Below are positions 15,509-24,511 of a stretch of DNA of 64,000 nt, piece after piece. This DNA is from JALZKA01 sp963721645. GTDB taxonomy: Bacteria > Actinomycetota > Thermoleophilia > Solirubrobacterales > 70-9. Numbering within the stretch: position 1 is the stretch's first letter; every line of letters starts with the position of its first letter. Location: the NCBI GenBank assembly GCA_963721645.1, contig CAVRJK010000002.1, positions 806,001 through 870,000 of the forward strand, read 5' to 3'. The notes below the pieces were generated by a model that saw only the letters and a list, made by a program, of their open reading frames with translations, was not told where the DNA came from and made no database searches. Made by a program: the position numbers and the translations under genes.

Positions 15509-17320
15509 ATGCTCGGCACCTACGTTTCGCTGGCACTCATCCTGGGCGCCTCGTTTGTCGTCGGTCAGGCGGTGTTCTGCGCCTGCGGGCGCGGCGAACG
15601 CACCTACCTGGCCCCGGCGGTCGGCCTCGGCCTGCTCTGCGCGACCGCGTGGGTTGCCGCCAACGTCGCGTCCTCGGCTTGGGCGGGCCTCGGGGCCGTA
15701 GTAGTCCTGACCGCTGTTGCAGCGACCCTGCTGCACTTCGAACCTCCGACCGGTGAGCGCACCGGCGCGCTCCCCGCGGCAGCGGGCGCAGTCCTCCTCG
15801 GCTCCATCCCGTTCCTGGTCGAGCTGCGGTTCGGGATCCTCGGCACATCCCTCAACCCCGACATGTCGCAGCACCTCTTCGCCACCGACCGCATCGCGAA
15901 CGGGGGCGAGGAGCGCCTCATCGAGGAGGGATACCCGCTCGGCCCGCACGCCCTGGTCGCAGGGATCTCCAAGCTCGGCCCGTCGTTGGTCCATGGGTTT
16001 GGCGGCCTGATGCTCGCCACGCTCGTCGCGGCGACGCTTGCGCCGCTCGGCTTGCTGAAAGACCTCGGGCGGACCGTCCGGGTCGGGGCCGCGCTCCTTG
16101 TGGCAGTTGCCTACCTGGCCGCTTCCTACTTCATCCAGGGCGCGTTCAAGGAAACGATGCAGGCGCTGTTTCTGCTCGCATTCGCAATCGGTCTCGCCGA
16201 ACTGGCGACGGGTGCCGGGAACACCGGATCGCGATGGCAGCGCTTCAAGGGGGTGCCGCCGGCCGCACTCGCGATCGGCTCCCTTTATGCCTACAGCTTT
16301 CCCGGGCTCACCTGGCTCGTGGGGACCCTCGGCGTCTTCGCCGTGGCCGAGGTGATCCGGGCCAGGGGACTCGGCGCCTTGCGCGGGGCGGTCGTTCCGA
16401 CGGTGATCGGGATCGCCGTGGTCGCTGTGGCGGCCGCGCCTGAGATCACCCGCTTGCTCGATTTCGCGAGCTTTGAGACCTTCAACCCCGACGGCGCCGG
16501 ACTGGGCAATCTCTTCAACCCGATCTCTGCGGTCGAAGCCCTCGGTATCTGGCCCTCGGGCGACTTCCGCGTCGAGCCCGGGGACGGCTTCGCGCCGGCC
16601 TTGGCGTTCTATCTGGGTGGCGCGATTGCGGGGATCGCCCTGCTCCTCGGACTGGTTCGCGCGCTCCAGATGGGGGAGACGACCCTTGCTTCGGCTCTGG
16701 TGGCCGGATGCGTGCTCTACGGGTACGCGCTGGCTGCCGGCACTCCGTATCAGGAGGCGAAGGCGCTAGCCATCGTCGCGCCCGTGGTGATGTTGGTCGC
16801 GGCGCGCGGCTGTCTCGAGGAGACGCCGCAACTGCACACTCTGAGGGACGTGCCGGCGCGCCTCCTGGTCGCACCCGCGCTGACCTTCGCCTTCCTCGTG
16901 GGTGCGGGAGGGTCGAGTGCCCTCGCCCTGGTGAACGGGCCTGTCGGACCCTCCTCCTGGACGCCGGCGCTGCTCGAGTTCTCGGCCCAGGCCGAGGGTC
17001 AAACGGTCCTGGCCGTCATCGACGACGAGTTTGCGGACTCGAATGGTCGCGACCTCGTGACCTGGGAGCTCCGAGGCCGGGAGGTATGCGTGATTTCCAA
17101 TAGTGAGGTGTCCGCCGCGACCGTCTCGGACAGGGCCTTCGAGGCGGTTGTCGTGATCGGCGAACTAGACCAACCGCTGCCAGTCGTCGGCAGGCTGGAT
17201 CTTCTTGACTCCGAGACGAGCGGCGGTCTGGAGTACACGCTTTACGACGCGAAGCTCGTGGGATCGGATCCCGGCTGCCCGTTCATAGCCGACGGCGACC
17301 GCGCCGAACCCGCCGACTGA
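15509..17320 (+). CDS. Large polytopic membrane protein (GT-C-like, unassigned)
   Basis: 603-aa protein with roughly a dozen hydrophobic spans, from YVSLALILGASFVVGQAVF at the N terminus to LLVAPALTFAFLVGAGG near residue 460, then a soluble C-terminal domain of about 120 residues. The first large outside loop has LNPDMSQHLFATDRI and EEGYPLGPHALVAG. An acidic first loop followed by many spans is the layout of GT-C glycosyltransferases, but no diagnostic motif is certain. ATG 15509 is preceded by TAGGCT 9 nt upstream. I do not recognise a specific family. Confidence 0.65.
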   Translation: MLGTYVSLALILGASFVVGQAVFCACGRGERTYLAPAVGLGLLCATAWVAANVASSAWAGLGAVVVLTAVAATLLHFEPPTGERTGALPAAAGAVLLGSIPFLVELRFGILGTSLNPDMSQHLFATDRIANGGEERLIEEGYPLGPHALVAGISKLGPSLVHGFGGLMLATLVAATLAPLGLLKDLGRTVRVGAALLVAVAYLAASYFIQGAFKETMQALFLLAFAIGLAELATGAGNTGSRWQRFKGVPPAALAIGSLYAYSFPGLTWLVGTLGVFAVAEVIRARGLGALRGAVVPTVIGIAVVAVAAAPEITRLLDFASFETFNPDGAGLGNLFNPISAVEALGIWPSGDFRVEPGDGFAPALAFYLGGAIAGIALLLGLVRALQMGETTLASALVAGCVLYGYALAAGTPYQEAKALAIVAPVVMLVAARGCLEETPQLHTLRDVPARLLVAPALTFAFLVGAGGSSALALVNGPVGPSSWTPALLEFSAQAEGQTVLAVIDDEFADSNGRDLVTWELRGREVCVISNSEVSAATVSDRAFEAVVVIGELDQPLPVVGRLDLLDSETSGGLEYTLYDAKLVGSDPGCPFIADGDRAEPAD

Positions 17321-17342
17321 GCTCGCGAATAGCATCACCGCG

Positions 17343-19250
17343 ATGGCCGAGATCACAGTGAAGCTTCCCGACGGCACCGCGCTCGAGCTGGGCGCGGAGG
17401 CCACCGGCGCCGACGCCGCCGCAGCGATCGGCCCCGGCCTGGCCAAGGCCGCCCTGGCGATCCGCTTCGGCGATGAGCTCCACGACCTCTCTGCCGCATT
17501 GCCCGACGGGGCGGAGATCTCGATTCTCACTGACCGCGATCCGGAGGCGCTCGCGCTCATCCGCCACGATGCCGCCCATGTTCTTGCGGCCGCCGTCGTC
17601 GAGCTCTGGCCAGGCACCAAGGTCTCGATCGGACCCGCGATCGACAACGGCTTCTACTACGACTTCGAGTTCCCCGACGACTACCGGCCCTCGGTTGACG
17701 ACCTGCCCAAGATCGAGGAAGCGATGGCGCGCCACATCGCCGCCGACGAGGAGTTCGAGCGGACCGACGTGACGCCGGAAGAGGCTCTCGAGCGCTTCAA
17801 GGCCGAAGATCAGCCGTACAAGGTCGAGCTGATCGAAGACCTCGTTCGCGACCAGGGCGTCGAGTCAGTCTCGCTCTATCGCAACGGTCCGTTTACCGAT
17901 CTCTGCCTGGGTCCGCATGGCCCCACGACCAAGCGCATCAAGGCGGTGAAGCTCACCTCGGTCGCCGGGGCGTACTGGCGCGGAGACGAGAGCCGGGCGA
18001 TGCTCAGCCGCATCTACGGAACTGCCTTTTTCAAGAAGTCGGACCTCGAGGAGCACGAGCGCCTTCTCGACGAGGCGCGTGAGCGTGACCATCGCCGTCT
18101 GGGTCGCGAACTCGGACTCTTCATGCTGCGCTCCGAGTCGCCGGGTATGCCCTTCTGGCTACCTCAGGGCACGGTGCTTTTGCGCCTGATCCAGGCCGAG
18201 GTCGACGCACAGCTCGAAAAGAGGGGCTACGCCGAGATCAAGACGCCGCACATCATGGACGTGGAGCTCTGGCACCGCTCGGGCCACTACGACAACTATC
18301 GCGAGAACATGTACTTCTCAGACGTGGACGGCCGCCAGTTCGCGCTCAAGCCGATGAACTGCCCGGGTGCGTGCCTCGTATTCGGCGCCGAGCGCCGCTC
18401 GTACAGGGACCTGCCGCTACGCCTGGCCGAGTATGGGCACGTCTCGCGCCACGAGCGCGAGGGCGTCCTGCACGGCCTCCTCCGTGTCCGTGCGTTCACC
18501 CAGGACGACGCCCACGTCTACTGCACCCTCGATCAGGTCAGAGCCGAGGTCGACTCGATCTGTGAGTCCATCGACGAGCTATACAGCCGCTTCGGCTTCA
18601 CCGACGTACGCGTGGAGCTGTCGACCAGACCCGAGAAATCGATCGGCTCGGATGCTGATTGGGAGGCGGCCGAGACCGCGCTGACCGAAGCGCTCGAGGG
18701 GCAGGGCAGGGAGTACGTCCTGAACCCGGGAGACGGGTCCTTTTACGGGCCCAAGATCGACTTTCACGTCACCGACGCGCTGGGACGCTCCTGGCAACTC
18801 GGCACCTGTCAGCTCGACTTCCAGATGCCCGAGCGCTTCGAGCTCACCTACTGGGGCGAGGACAACTCAGAGCATCGTCCGGTGATGATCCATCGCGCGC
18901 TTCTCGGCTCGCTCGAGCGCTTCGCGGGCATCCTGATCGAGCACTACGCGGGTCGGTTCCCCGACTGGCTGGCGCCAGTCCAGGTGGGCGTTTTGCCGGT
19001 CGCCGATCGCCACAACGGGAAGGCCGCCGAGATCGTTGCCGAGCTCGTCGGCTCCGGAGCGCGTGCGCGGATCGACGATCGCACCGAATCGGTCGGGAGA
19101 AAGATCCGGGATGCGGAGCTGGCAAAGCTCCCCTACATGGTCATCCTGGGCGACCGCGAGGCTGAGTCGGGCGAGATTTCGGTCCGCTCCCACCAGGACG
19201 GTGACCTGGGCGCGATGAGCACCGCGGCGCTTGCCGAACGGCTCAGCTAG
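17343..19250 (+). CDS. thrS: Threonyl-tRNA synthetase
   Basis: 635 aa, full length. The order is an N-terminal TGS domain (about 1-65), an editing domain with RHDAAHVLAAAV and DLCLGPHGPTT (His/Cys editing residues), and the class II catalytic core with MNCPGACLVFG, RHEREGVLHGLLRVRAF and TQDDAHVYC. MIHRALLGSLERF supplies the last zinc ligand, and the anticodon-binding domain ends the chain. ATG 17343 lies 8 nt after a TAGCAT box, suggesting a leaderless mRNA. It heads the conserved thrS-infC-rpmI-rplT-pheST block, here interrupted by a convergent gene whose stop overlaps its own by 4 bp. Confidence 0.98.
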   Translation: MAEITVKLPDGTALELGAEATGADAAAAIGPGLAKAALAIRFGDELHDLSAALPDGAEISILTDRDPEALALIRHDAAHVLAAAVVELWPGTKVSIGPAIDNGFYYDFEFPDDYRPSVDDLPKIEEAMARHIAADEEFERTDVTPEEALERFKAEDQPYKVELIEDLVRDQGVESVSLYRNGPFTDLCLGPHGPTTKRIKAVKLTSVAGAYWRGDESRAMLSRIYGTAFFKKSDLEEHERLLDEARERDHRRLGRELGLFMLRSESPGMPFWLPQGTVLLRLIQAEVDAQLEKRGYAEIKTPHIMDVELWHRSGHYDNYRENMYFSDVDGRQFALKPMNCPGACLVFGAERRSYRDLPLRLAEYGHVSRHEREGVLHGLLRVRAFTQDDAHVYCTLDQVRAEVDSICESIDELYSRFGFTDVRVELSTRPEKSIGSDADWEAAETALTEALEGQGREYVLNPGDGSFYGPKIDFHVTDALGRSWQLGTCQLDFQMPERFELTYWGEDNSEHRPVMIHRALLGSLERFAGILIEHYAGRFPDWLAPVQVGVLPVADRHNGKAAEIVAELVGSGARARIDDRTESVGRKIRDAELAKLPYMVILGDREAESGEISVRSHQDGDLGAMSTAALAERLS

Positions 19251-20338
19251 GGCACGGGCTCGATCGAGGGCGGCACCAGCCGCAGTCCCGAGAAGTCCGT
19301 TCCGAAACCGAAGTTGAAGAAGTACTCGGCGAAGCCGTTCTCGTCGGTGTCGCCGCTCGAAAGGCCGGAGTCGATCGCGAGCTCGACGAACGGGTCCTTC
19401 TCGCCCTGGCTCGTATAGCCAACGGGGCTTTCGTGCTTTACGCCCCAGACGCCCTCGGTGCCGCTCGTGTCCACGACATATGCGCCGTAGCGGTCCAGGG
19501 CCTCCAGGATCGCGCGCTTCCACGGAGGCGCGGCCGCGAGCAGGGCGGGATCGGAGGGCAGCTGGAAGTGTGCGCCCATGGCCGGCCTGTCTTCGGGGTC
19601 GAAGCCGCTGTCCGAGCAGTCGAGTCCGCCCTTGGTCGCCGGGTAGACGTAGCCTTCCGTACAGGGGACGAACATCGCCAGCGCATGGTCGATCTTCCCG
19701 GCGCGTAGCTCCTCGGCGCGGACCATGCCCGCGATCGCGCCGTTTCGCGAGGCGACGGCGTCTGAGCCGAGGCCGTAACCGCGGACATTCGCCAGGCCGC
19801 CCCACTTGATCGTCACGGTCTCCGAGTCCATCGCGCGGATGTTCCAGAGGTCGTACTCCTTTCCGGACTCGTGGTCGATCACGGTCAGGTGGGAGTCCCA
19901 ATCGTCGTCGGGTGATTCGAGTGGCCACACGCCGGATGGAAGCGCTCCGGGTGGCATCGGGACCTCGACGCCCTCCAGGTCGCATTGGCCGCCATAGTCC
20001 TCAACGCACGTGACCGTCTTGGTCGGGTCGCCCGGCTGCGTGTGATAGGTCGCAATGCCGAAGTCGCGCTCCGGATCACCGGCGGGAATTGGTCCTATCG
20101 GTCCACTTTCGACGAGCTTTCCGGAGATCTCCTCGGATCCGGTCAGGGGATCCGTGCCGCGCGGGACCTTGAGATTGAACGGGCTTTCACGGCGGTAAGG
20201 CCGCCAGCAGGCCGGTGGAGGGTTCTCGGCCGAGAACGTGACCGGATCGACGGTGTTGTTGCACGTCGTGGTCGAGGTGGTGGCCGGGATCGGGCTTGTC
20301 GCAGCGACGATCAGAGCGATGAGGGCGTCCCACGACAT
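19247..20338 (-). CDS. Secreted protein, paralog of the 49414 gene
   Basis: 363-aa probable exported protein with a short hydrophobic N terminus (ALIALIVAATSPIPA). It shares extended blocks with the gene at 49414: ACWRPYRRESPFN, DSHLTVIDHESGKEYDLWNI, GYGLGSDAVASRNGAI, RAEELRAGKIDHALAMFVP and YGAYVVDTSGTEG. The recurring IDHAL and YGAYV motifs resemble a secreted actinobacterial family whose role I cannot name. It is inserted antisense between thrS and infC and overlaps the thrS stop by 4 bp. Function unknown; cell-wall or polysaccharide action is only a guess. Confidence 0.8.
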   Translation of the reverse strand: MSWDALIALIVAATSPIPATTSTTTCNNTVDPVTFSAENPPPACWRPYRRESPFNLKVPRGTDPLTGSEEISGKLVESGPIGPIPAGDPERDFGIATYHTQPGDPTKTVTCVEDYGGQCDLEGVEVPMPPGALPSGVWPLESPDDDWDSHLTVIDHESGKEYDLWNIRAMDSETVTIKWGGLANVRGYGLGSDAVASRNGAIAGMVRAEELRAGKIDHALAMFVPCTEGYVYPATKGGLDCSDSGFDPEDRPAMGAHFQLPSDPALLAAAPPWKRAILEALDRYGAYVVDTSGTEGVWGVKHESPVGYTSQGEKDPFVELAIDSGLSSGDTDENGFAEYFFNFGFGTDFSGLRLVPPSIEPVP

Positions 20339-20412
20339 CTCACATGAGGGTACGAGCGCCGCACCCTGCCTGGCTCACCCGAGCTCGATCACGCCCTGTG
20401 CTCGGGTGCCGT

Positions 20413-20442
20413 TCGGCAGCGCACTGCGCGTACTTCTATACT
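20413..20442 (+). promoter_or_regulatory. Probable infC promoter
   Basis: TCGGCA (20413-20418), an 18-bp spacer and TATACT (20437-20442), a near-consensus -10. The start is expected near 20449. It is the only strong promoter-like sequence in the 175 nt before infC. Confidence 0.5.
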
Positions 20443-20450
20443 CCCCGCAG

Positions 20451-20483
20451 ATGGAGTTCCCCAACACCTCGCAGCGCAATTAA
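20451..20483 (+). other. Possible 10-codon leader peptide before infC
   Basis: ATG 20451 to TAA 20481-20483 reads MEFPNTSQRN. It begins 9 nt after the TATACT box, so it could be translated from the transcript 5' end. It might belong to an infC leader control region, but its composition gives no attenuation signature and it may be fortuitous. Confidence 0.25.
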
Positions 20484-20513
20484 CGACTTGACGCGCCGCA
20501 ACAGCTTCATCTA

Positions 20514-21350
20514 GTGCCGGTCCCTCGTCGTTTTGACCGCCGGATGCCGGAACGGGACCAGACCCGCATCAATGAGCGAATCGGTGTACGTGAGGTTCGC
20601 CTGGTCGATGAGGACGGCAAGCAGATCGGCGTGATCGCCACCAAGGAAGCCCTGTCCATGGCCCAGGAGCGCGACCTCGACCTGGTCGAGGTCGCCCCCG
20701 ACTCGCGCCCGCCCGTGGCGCGCCTACTCGACTACTCGAAGTACAAGTACGAGCAGGAGCAAAAGGCCAAGCAGGCCCGTAAGCACCAGCAGCAGATCAA
20801 CGTGCGAGAGATCAAGCTCCGCCCCAAGATCGCGGACCACGACTATGAGACGAAGAAGGGCCACGTCGAGCGCTTCCTCAAGGGCGGCGACAAGGTCAAG
20901 GTCACGATCATGTTCCGTGGCCGCGAGCAGGCTCACCCCGAGCGCGGGCGGAATCTTCTCAAGCGTCTTTTCGAGGATCTCGACGGCATGGGCGTGGTCG
21001 AGCAGAACCCACTTCAGGAAGGGCGCAACATGCACATGCTCGTTGCGCCCTCGAAGGAGGCTCTGCGCGAGCAGAAGGGCAAGACCGGCGAGCAGCCCGC
21101 AGTGCCGGACCCCAAGGCTGAAGCCGCCACGGACTCAGAAGCACCGGCCACGGCGCCGGCGGAACCCGCGCCCGAGGCTGAGGTAGCGCCCGAGGCTGAG
21201 GCTGCGTCTGAGCCGGAATCTTCGCCGGAACCGGAAGCCCCGTCCGAGCCGGACCCCGCGCCCGAAGCCGAGACCCCGTCTGAACCGGACGCGCCTGCCG
21301 ACGAAGTTGACGCAGAGCCGGCCGAGCAGCCGGAAGCCGCAACCGGCTGA
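20514..21350 (+). CDS. infC: Translation initiation factor IF-3 with long acidic tail
   Basis: IF-3 binds the 30S subunit and checks start-codon pairing. Residues of about 15-185 give both IF-3 domains: RINERIGVREVRLVDEDGKQ, RPPVARLLDYSKYKYEQEQ, REIKLRPKIADHDYETK and VTIMFRGREQAHPERG. The last 90 or so residues are a Pro/Ala/Glu-rich tail of repeated EPE, PEAE and SEPD units, making 278 aa against about 180 for the family. GTG 20514 is the longest start; ATG 20544 (PERDQTRINERI) is equally plausible. rpmI does not follow directly, unlike most bacteria. Confidence 0.97.
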   Translation: MPVPRRFDRRMPERDQTRINERIGVREVRLVDEDGKQIGVIATKEALSMAQERDLDLVEVAPDSRPPVARLLDYSKYKYEQEQKAKQARKHQQQINVREIKLRPKIADHDYETKKGHVERFLKGGDKVKVTIMFRGREQAHPERGRNLLKRLFEDLDGMGVVEQNPLQEGRNMHMLVAPSKEALREQKGKTGEQPAVPDPKAEAATDSEAPATAPAEPAPEAEVAPEAEAASEPESSPEPEAPSEPDPAPEAETPSEPDAPADEVDAEPAEQPEAATG

Positions 21351-21357
21351 GCAGCCG

Positions 21358-22530
21358 ATGGAGGCGGGAGTACCGCAGATTCCCGTCTTTGACGTGCGGG
21401 TTGGAGATGAGGAACTCGAGGCCGTAGCCGCAACCCTTCGCTCGGGTTGGCTGAGCGCCGGGCCGCAGACCGAAGCCTTCGAGCAGGAGTTCGCCGAGCA
21501 CCTGGGCTCCAAGCATGTGCTTGCCCTGTCGAGCTGCACCGCTGCACTCCACCTCGCCTGTATCGCGGCCGGGGTCGAGGCCGGCGACGAGGTGATCGTC
21601 CCCTCGCTGACCTTTGTCGCGACCGCCAACGCTGTGCGCTACTGCGGCGCAAAACCCGTCTTTTGCGACATTGTCGGCGGCGAGGGCAACGACCTCAACA
21701 TGGATGTCGAGGCTGTGGAGGCGCTCATCACTGACCGCACGAAGGCCGTGATCCCGGTGCACTGGGCCGGATACCCGGTCGAGATCACGGACCTGGTCGC
21801 GCTGTGCGAGCGCCGTGGCCTGGTCCTGATCGAGGACGCCGCGCACGCCCCGTGGGCTCACTACGAATCGAAGGAGCTCGGTACCTATGGGCTCGCCGGT
21901 TGCTTCTCGTTCTTTCCGAACAAGGTTCTGGGAGTGGGGGAGGGCGGCGCGCTTTGCACCGACTCGGACGAGGTTGCCGACCGGGTGCGACGCCTTCGAT
22001 CACAAGGTATGACGGCAACGACCATGGACCGCCACCGGGGCAACGCGATGAGCTACGACGTCGTCGAGGTCGGGTTCAACTACCGCTTCGATGACCTGCG
22101 CGCCGCCATCATCCGCCCGCGATTTGCCCGCCTCGGAGCGGAGATCGAGCGCCGGCGCGAGCTGATCGCCCGCTACCGCGAGCTTCTGGACGAGACGGAG
22201 GGCCTTGGGATTGCGTATCGAGGTAACGACGAGACCCGATCCTCCTGCTACCTCATGGGCATCCTCGTCGAACCGGCTGTCCGCCAGCCGGTTCGAAACC
22301 GTCTGCGCGACGAGCACGGTGTCCAGACGACCGTCTATCCCGCGACCCATCAGCTCGGCGGCTACGTCCGTGAGTTCGGCGAGGTCTCCCTGCCGAAGAC
22401 CGAGGACGCGGCGTCTCGCCTCTTCTCCATTCCGCTCTACCCGCACATGCCGGACGATCTTCAGGAGCACGTGGCAGCAGCGGTGGCTGAGTCGGTCACG
22501 TACATCCTCGAGAACGGCACGGGCGCATGA
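21358..22530 (+). CDS. DegT/DnrJ/EryC1/StrS-family aminotransferase 1
   Basis: 390-aa PLP-dependent sugar aminotransferase that would aminate a nucleotide-linked keto-sugar. Family features are LRSGWLSAGPQTEAFEQEFA, SSCTAALHLACIAAGV, the cofactor Asp in LVLIEDAAHAPWA and the Schiff-base Lys in CFSFFPNKVLGVGEGGAL. ATG 21358 is chosen, 7 nt after the infC stop; the longer frame from 21307 overlaps infC. Its stop overlaps the start of a second DegT gene (ATGA). The two are about equally related to the family, so a heterodimer or successive steps are both possible. Confidence 0.92.
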   Translation: MEAGVPQIPVFDVRVGDEELEAVAATLRSGWLSAGPQTEAFEQEFAEHLGSKHVLALSSCTAALHLACIAAGVEAGDEVIVPSLTFVATANAVRYCGAKPVFCDIVGGEGNDLNMDVEAVEALITDRTKAVIPVHWAGYPVEITDLVALCERRGLVLIEDAAHAPWAHYESKELGTYGLAGCFSFFPNKVLGVGEGGALCTDSDEVADRVRRLRSQGMTATTMDRHRGNAMSYDVVEVGFNYRFDDLRAAIIRPRFARLGAEIERRRELIARYRELLDETEGLGIAYRGNDETRSSCYLMGILVEPAVRQPVRNRLRDEHGVQTTVYPATHQLGGYVREFGEVSLPKTEDAASRLFSIPLYPHMPDDLQEHVAAAVAESVTYILENGTGA

Positions 22531-23676
22531 ACGGCGAGCCATGGAAGGTCACGCTCACCGAGATCTCGCTGCCCGAGTCAGACGTCGAGGCGGTCCTCGA
22601 CACTCTGCGATCGGGCTGGCTGACGATGGGGCCAAAGACCCTGGAGCTCGAGAAGGCCTTCTGTAAGTACACAGGCGCCGAACACGCGGTCGCCGTCTCG
22701 AGCGCCACGGCGGCCCTTCACATGGCGTGCCTGGCCGCTGAGGTCGGACCCGGCGACGAGGTCATCGCTCCCGCACTTTCGTTCGTGGCCGACGCGCATG
22801 CGGGTCGTATCGCCGGGGGCGAGACGGTCCTTGCGGACTGCGTCTCGCCCACGGAGCCACTGATGGACCCGGCCCACGTCGAGAGCCTCGTCACCGACAA
22901 GACCAAGGCGATCATCGCCGTCCACATGTTTGGATATCCGGCCGATATCGAGGCGTTGCAGGCGATAGCCGATACGCACGGCATAGCGCTGATCGAGGAC
23001 TGCGCCGAGGCTGACGGCGGCAAGCTGCGCGACGGCTCGATGGCCGGTACGGCCGGAGTCTGCGGCTGCTTCTCCTTCTTTTCGAAGACTCAGCTCGGCG
23101 TCGGTGAGGGCGGAATCATGGTCACCGACTCAGAGGAGTTCGCGGTCGAGCTCCGCAAGCTGCGCTCGCACGCCATGACCTCGGTCACCTGGGACCGCCA
23201 CCGCGGTCACGCCGAGACCTACGACGTCACGCGCCTCGGTTTCAATTTCCGTATCGATGAGCCGCGTGCGACGCTCGCGATGGCTCGATTGGGCAGGCTT
23301 GACGGTGCGCTGGGCGAGCTGCGACGGGTCGCGAACTCATACCGAGAACGCCTGGCCGTCGTCGACGGAGTGGAGGTGCCCTTCCCCGATGAGTGGGTCG
23401 AGCTGAGCGGCCACTTCGCCTTCCCGGTGTTGGTCGCGGACCTCGAGGCAGCGGGACGCCGTACGCGAGTCCATGCACGCGCAGCGCGTCCAGACGACTT
23501 TCTACCCGGCCCTCACACAGCTTTCCGTCTACGAACCCAAGCGACCTGAGGACGAGCGGCCCGTCGCCGAGGAGATCGCCGGCCGCCATCTTGCGCTGCC
23601 GCTCTCACCCTCGATGGACGACGCGAAGATCGAGATCGTGGTGGGCGCGCTGGAATCCGCCCTCGAGCAGGTGTAG
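22527..23676 (+). CDS. DegT/DnrJ/EryC1/StrS-family aminotransferase 2 (frameshifted)
   Basis: Second PLP-dependent sugar aminotransferase. Visible are LRSGWLTMGPKTLELEKAFC, SSATAALHMACLAAEVG, IALIEDCAEADGG and the lysine motif CFSFFSKTQLGVGEGG. After SGHFAFPVLVADLE the frame is lost. The conserved tail RDAVRESMHAQRVQTTFYPA to ALPLSPSMDDAKIEIVVGAL continues in the +1 frame to TAG 23674-23676. One extra base between about 23420 and 23455 would explain it. It is translationally coupled to the first DegT gene. A decayed copy of this gene's last 24 codons is present at 24414. Confidence 0.88.
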
Positions 23677-23722
23677 AGTCCCGCGTACTCAGGGGCTAGG
23701 AATCAACTGACAGGGAGGAATC

Positions 23723-24358
23723 GTGGGAAAGAAGATCTTGGCTGTTGTCGGCGCTCTAGTCGCTGCGCAGCTCCTCAGTGGGTGTTTCGCGCTCCAGCAG
23801 TTCAACTGGAGCGATGGAAAGGTGAAGGCGGGCGACAACGTCACCGGTGACATCACGCTGATCGGCAATGGCGCTCCCGGCGACGAGAAGTCGTACTTCT
23901 GGGTCTACCTCGACAGAGCCTTGATCGACGACGGGACCACGATCAAGAAGGTCAGGTTCGACAGCAAGAAGACCTTGGCGAAGAAGCCGGTAAAGATGGT
24001 GGAAGATCCGGCGCTGGCTGCTGCTTATGAGGAGGTTGGCTGCCAGTTCGCACCGACCCTCGAAGGGACGCTCTACCGGACAAAGAAGCGCGTCAGCTCT
24101 GCGACGAGAAAGCTGCCGCATGCGACGTTCAAGCTCAAGACGTCGGACGAGTCCATCGGGTACATCGGATTCGTGACCACGGGTGATTGGCTCGACGACG
24201 GTGACAAGGTGCCGGAGGATCCGGATACGACTGATGACGAGATCTCGTGCACCGGCTCCACGACTACGTTCCTGCCCGCCGTTGGAGGAGGACCCGTGAT
24301 GCCGCGGAGCGGCACGAGCGTCATGGATGCAATCGAATCCGCTCTGGCAGGCGAGTAG
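23723..24358 (+). CDS. Lipoprotein A of tandem pair
   Basis: 211-aa secreted lipoprotein. A Sec signal (KKILAVVGALVAAQ) ends in the lipobox LLSGC at Cys21. The mature part has FNWSDGKVKAGDNVTGDIT near the start and a C-terminal DWLDDGDKVPEDPDTTDDEI followed by SCTGSTTTF. It is clearly paralogous to the gene at 24512. GTG 23723 follows a strong GGGAGG site. It belongs to the insert that separates infC from rpmI. No known domain is recognised; the role is unknown. Confidence 0.85.
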   Translation: MGKKILAVVGALVAAQLLSGCFALQQFNWSDGKVKAGDNVTGDITLIGNGAPGDEKSYFWVYLDRALIDDGTTIKKVRFDSKKTLAKKPVKMVEDPALAAAYEEVGCQFAPTLEGTLYRTKKRVSSATRKLPHATFKLKTSDESIGYIGFVTTGDWLDDGDKVPEDPDTTDDEISCTGSTTTFLPAVGGGPVMPRSGTSVMDAIESALAGE

Positions 24359-24413
24359 ACGCACTTGGAGCACGAATCATGGGAACGAGGGGTGTTGCCG
24401 CTGCCGCGGTGAC

Positions 24414-24488
24414 GCTCCTTTCGCCAGCCTGGATGAGGCAAAGATCGACACGGTTGTGAATGCGCTACAAATGGCGCTCGACTTGTAA
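24414..24488 (+). pseudogene. Fossil 3' end of a DegT aminotransferase gene
   Basis: In frame, GCT 24414 to TAA 24486-24488 reads APFASLDEAKIDTVVNALQM then ALDL. This aligns with the C terminus of the DegT gene at 22527 (LSPSMDDAKIEIVVGALESA then LEQV) and, like it, ends just before a GGGAGG site and a lipoprotein start. The upstream part is degraded (GTTGCCGCTGCCG may match the ALPLSP codons in another frame). It indicates that a degT-tail plus lipoprotein segment was duplicated, or that an intervening degT was deleted. Confidence 0.75.
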
Positions 24489-24511
24489 CTCGAAATTGGG
24501 AGGGAACTGTT

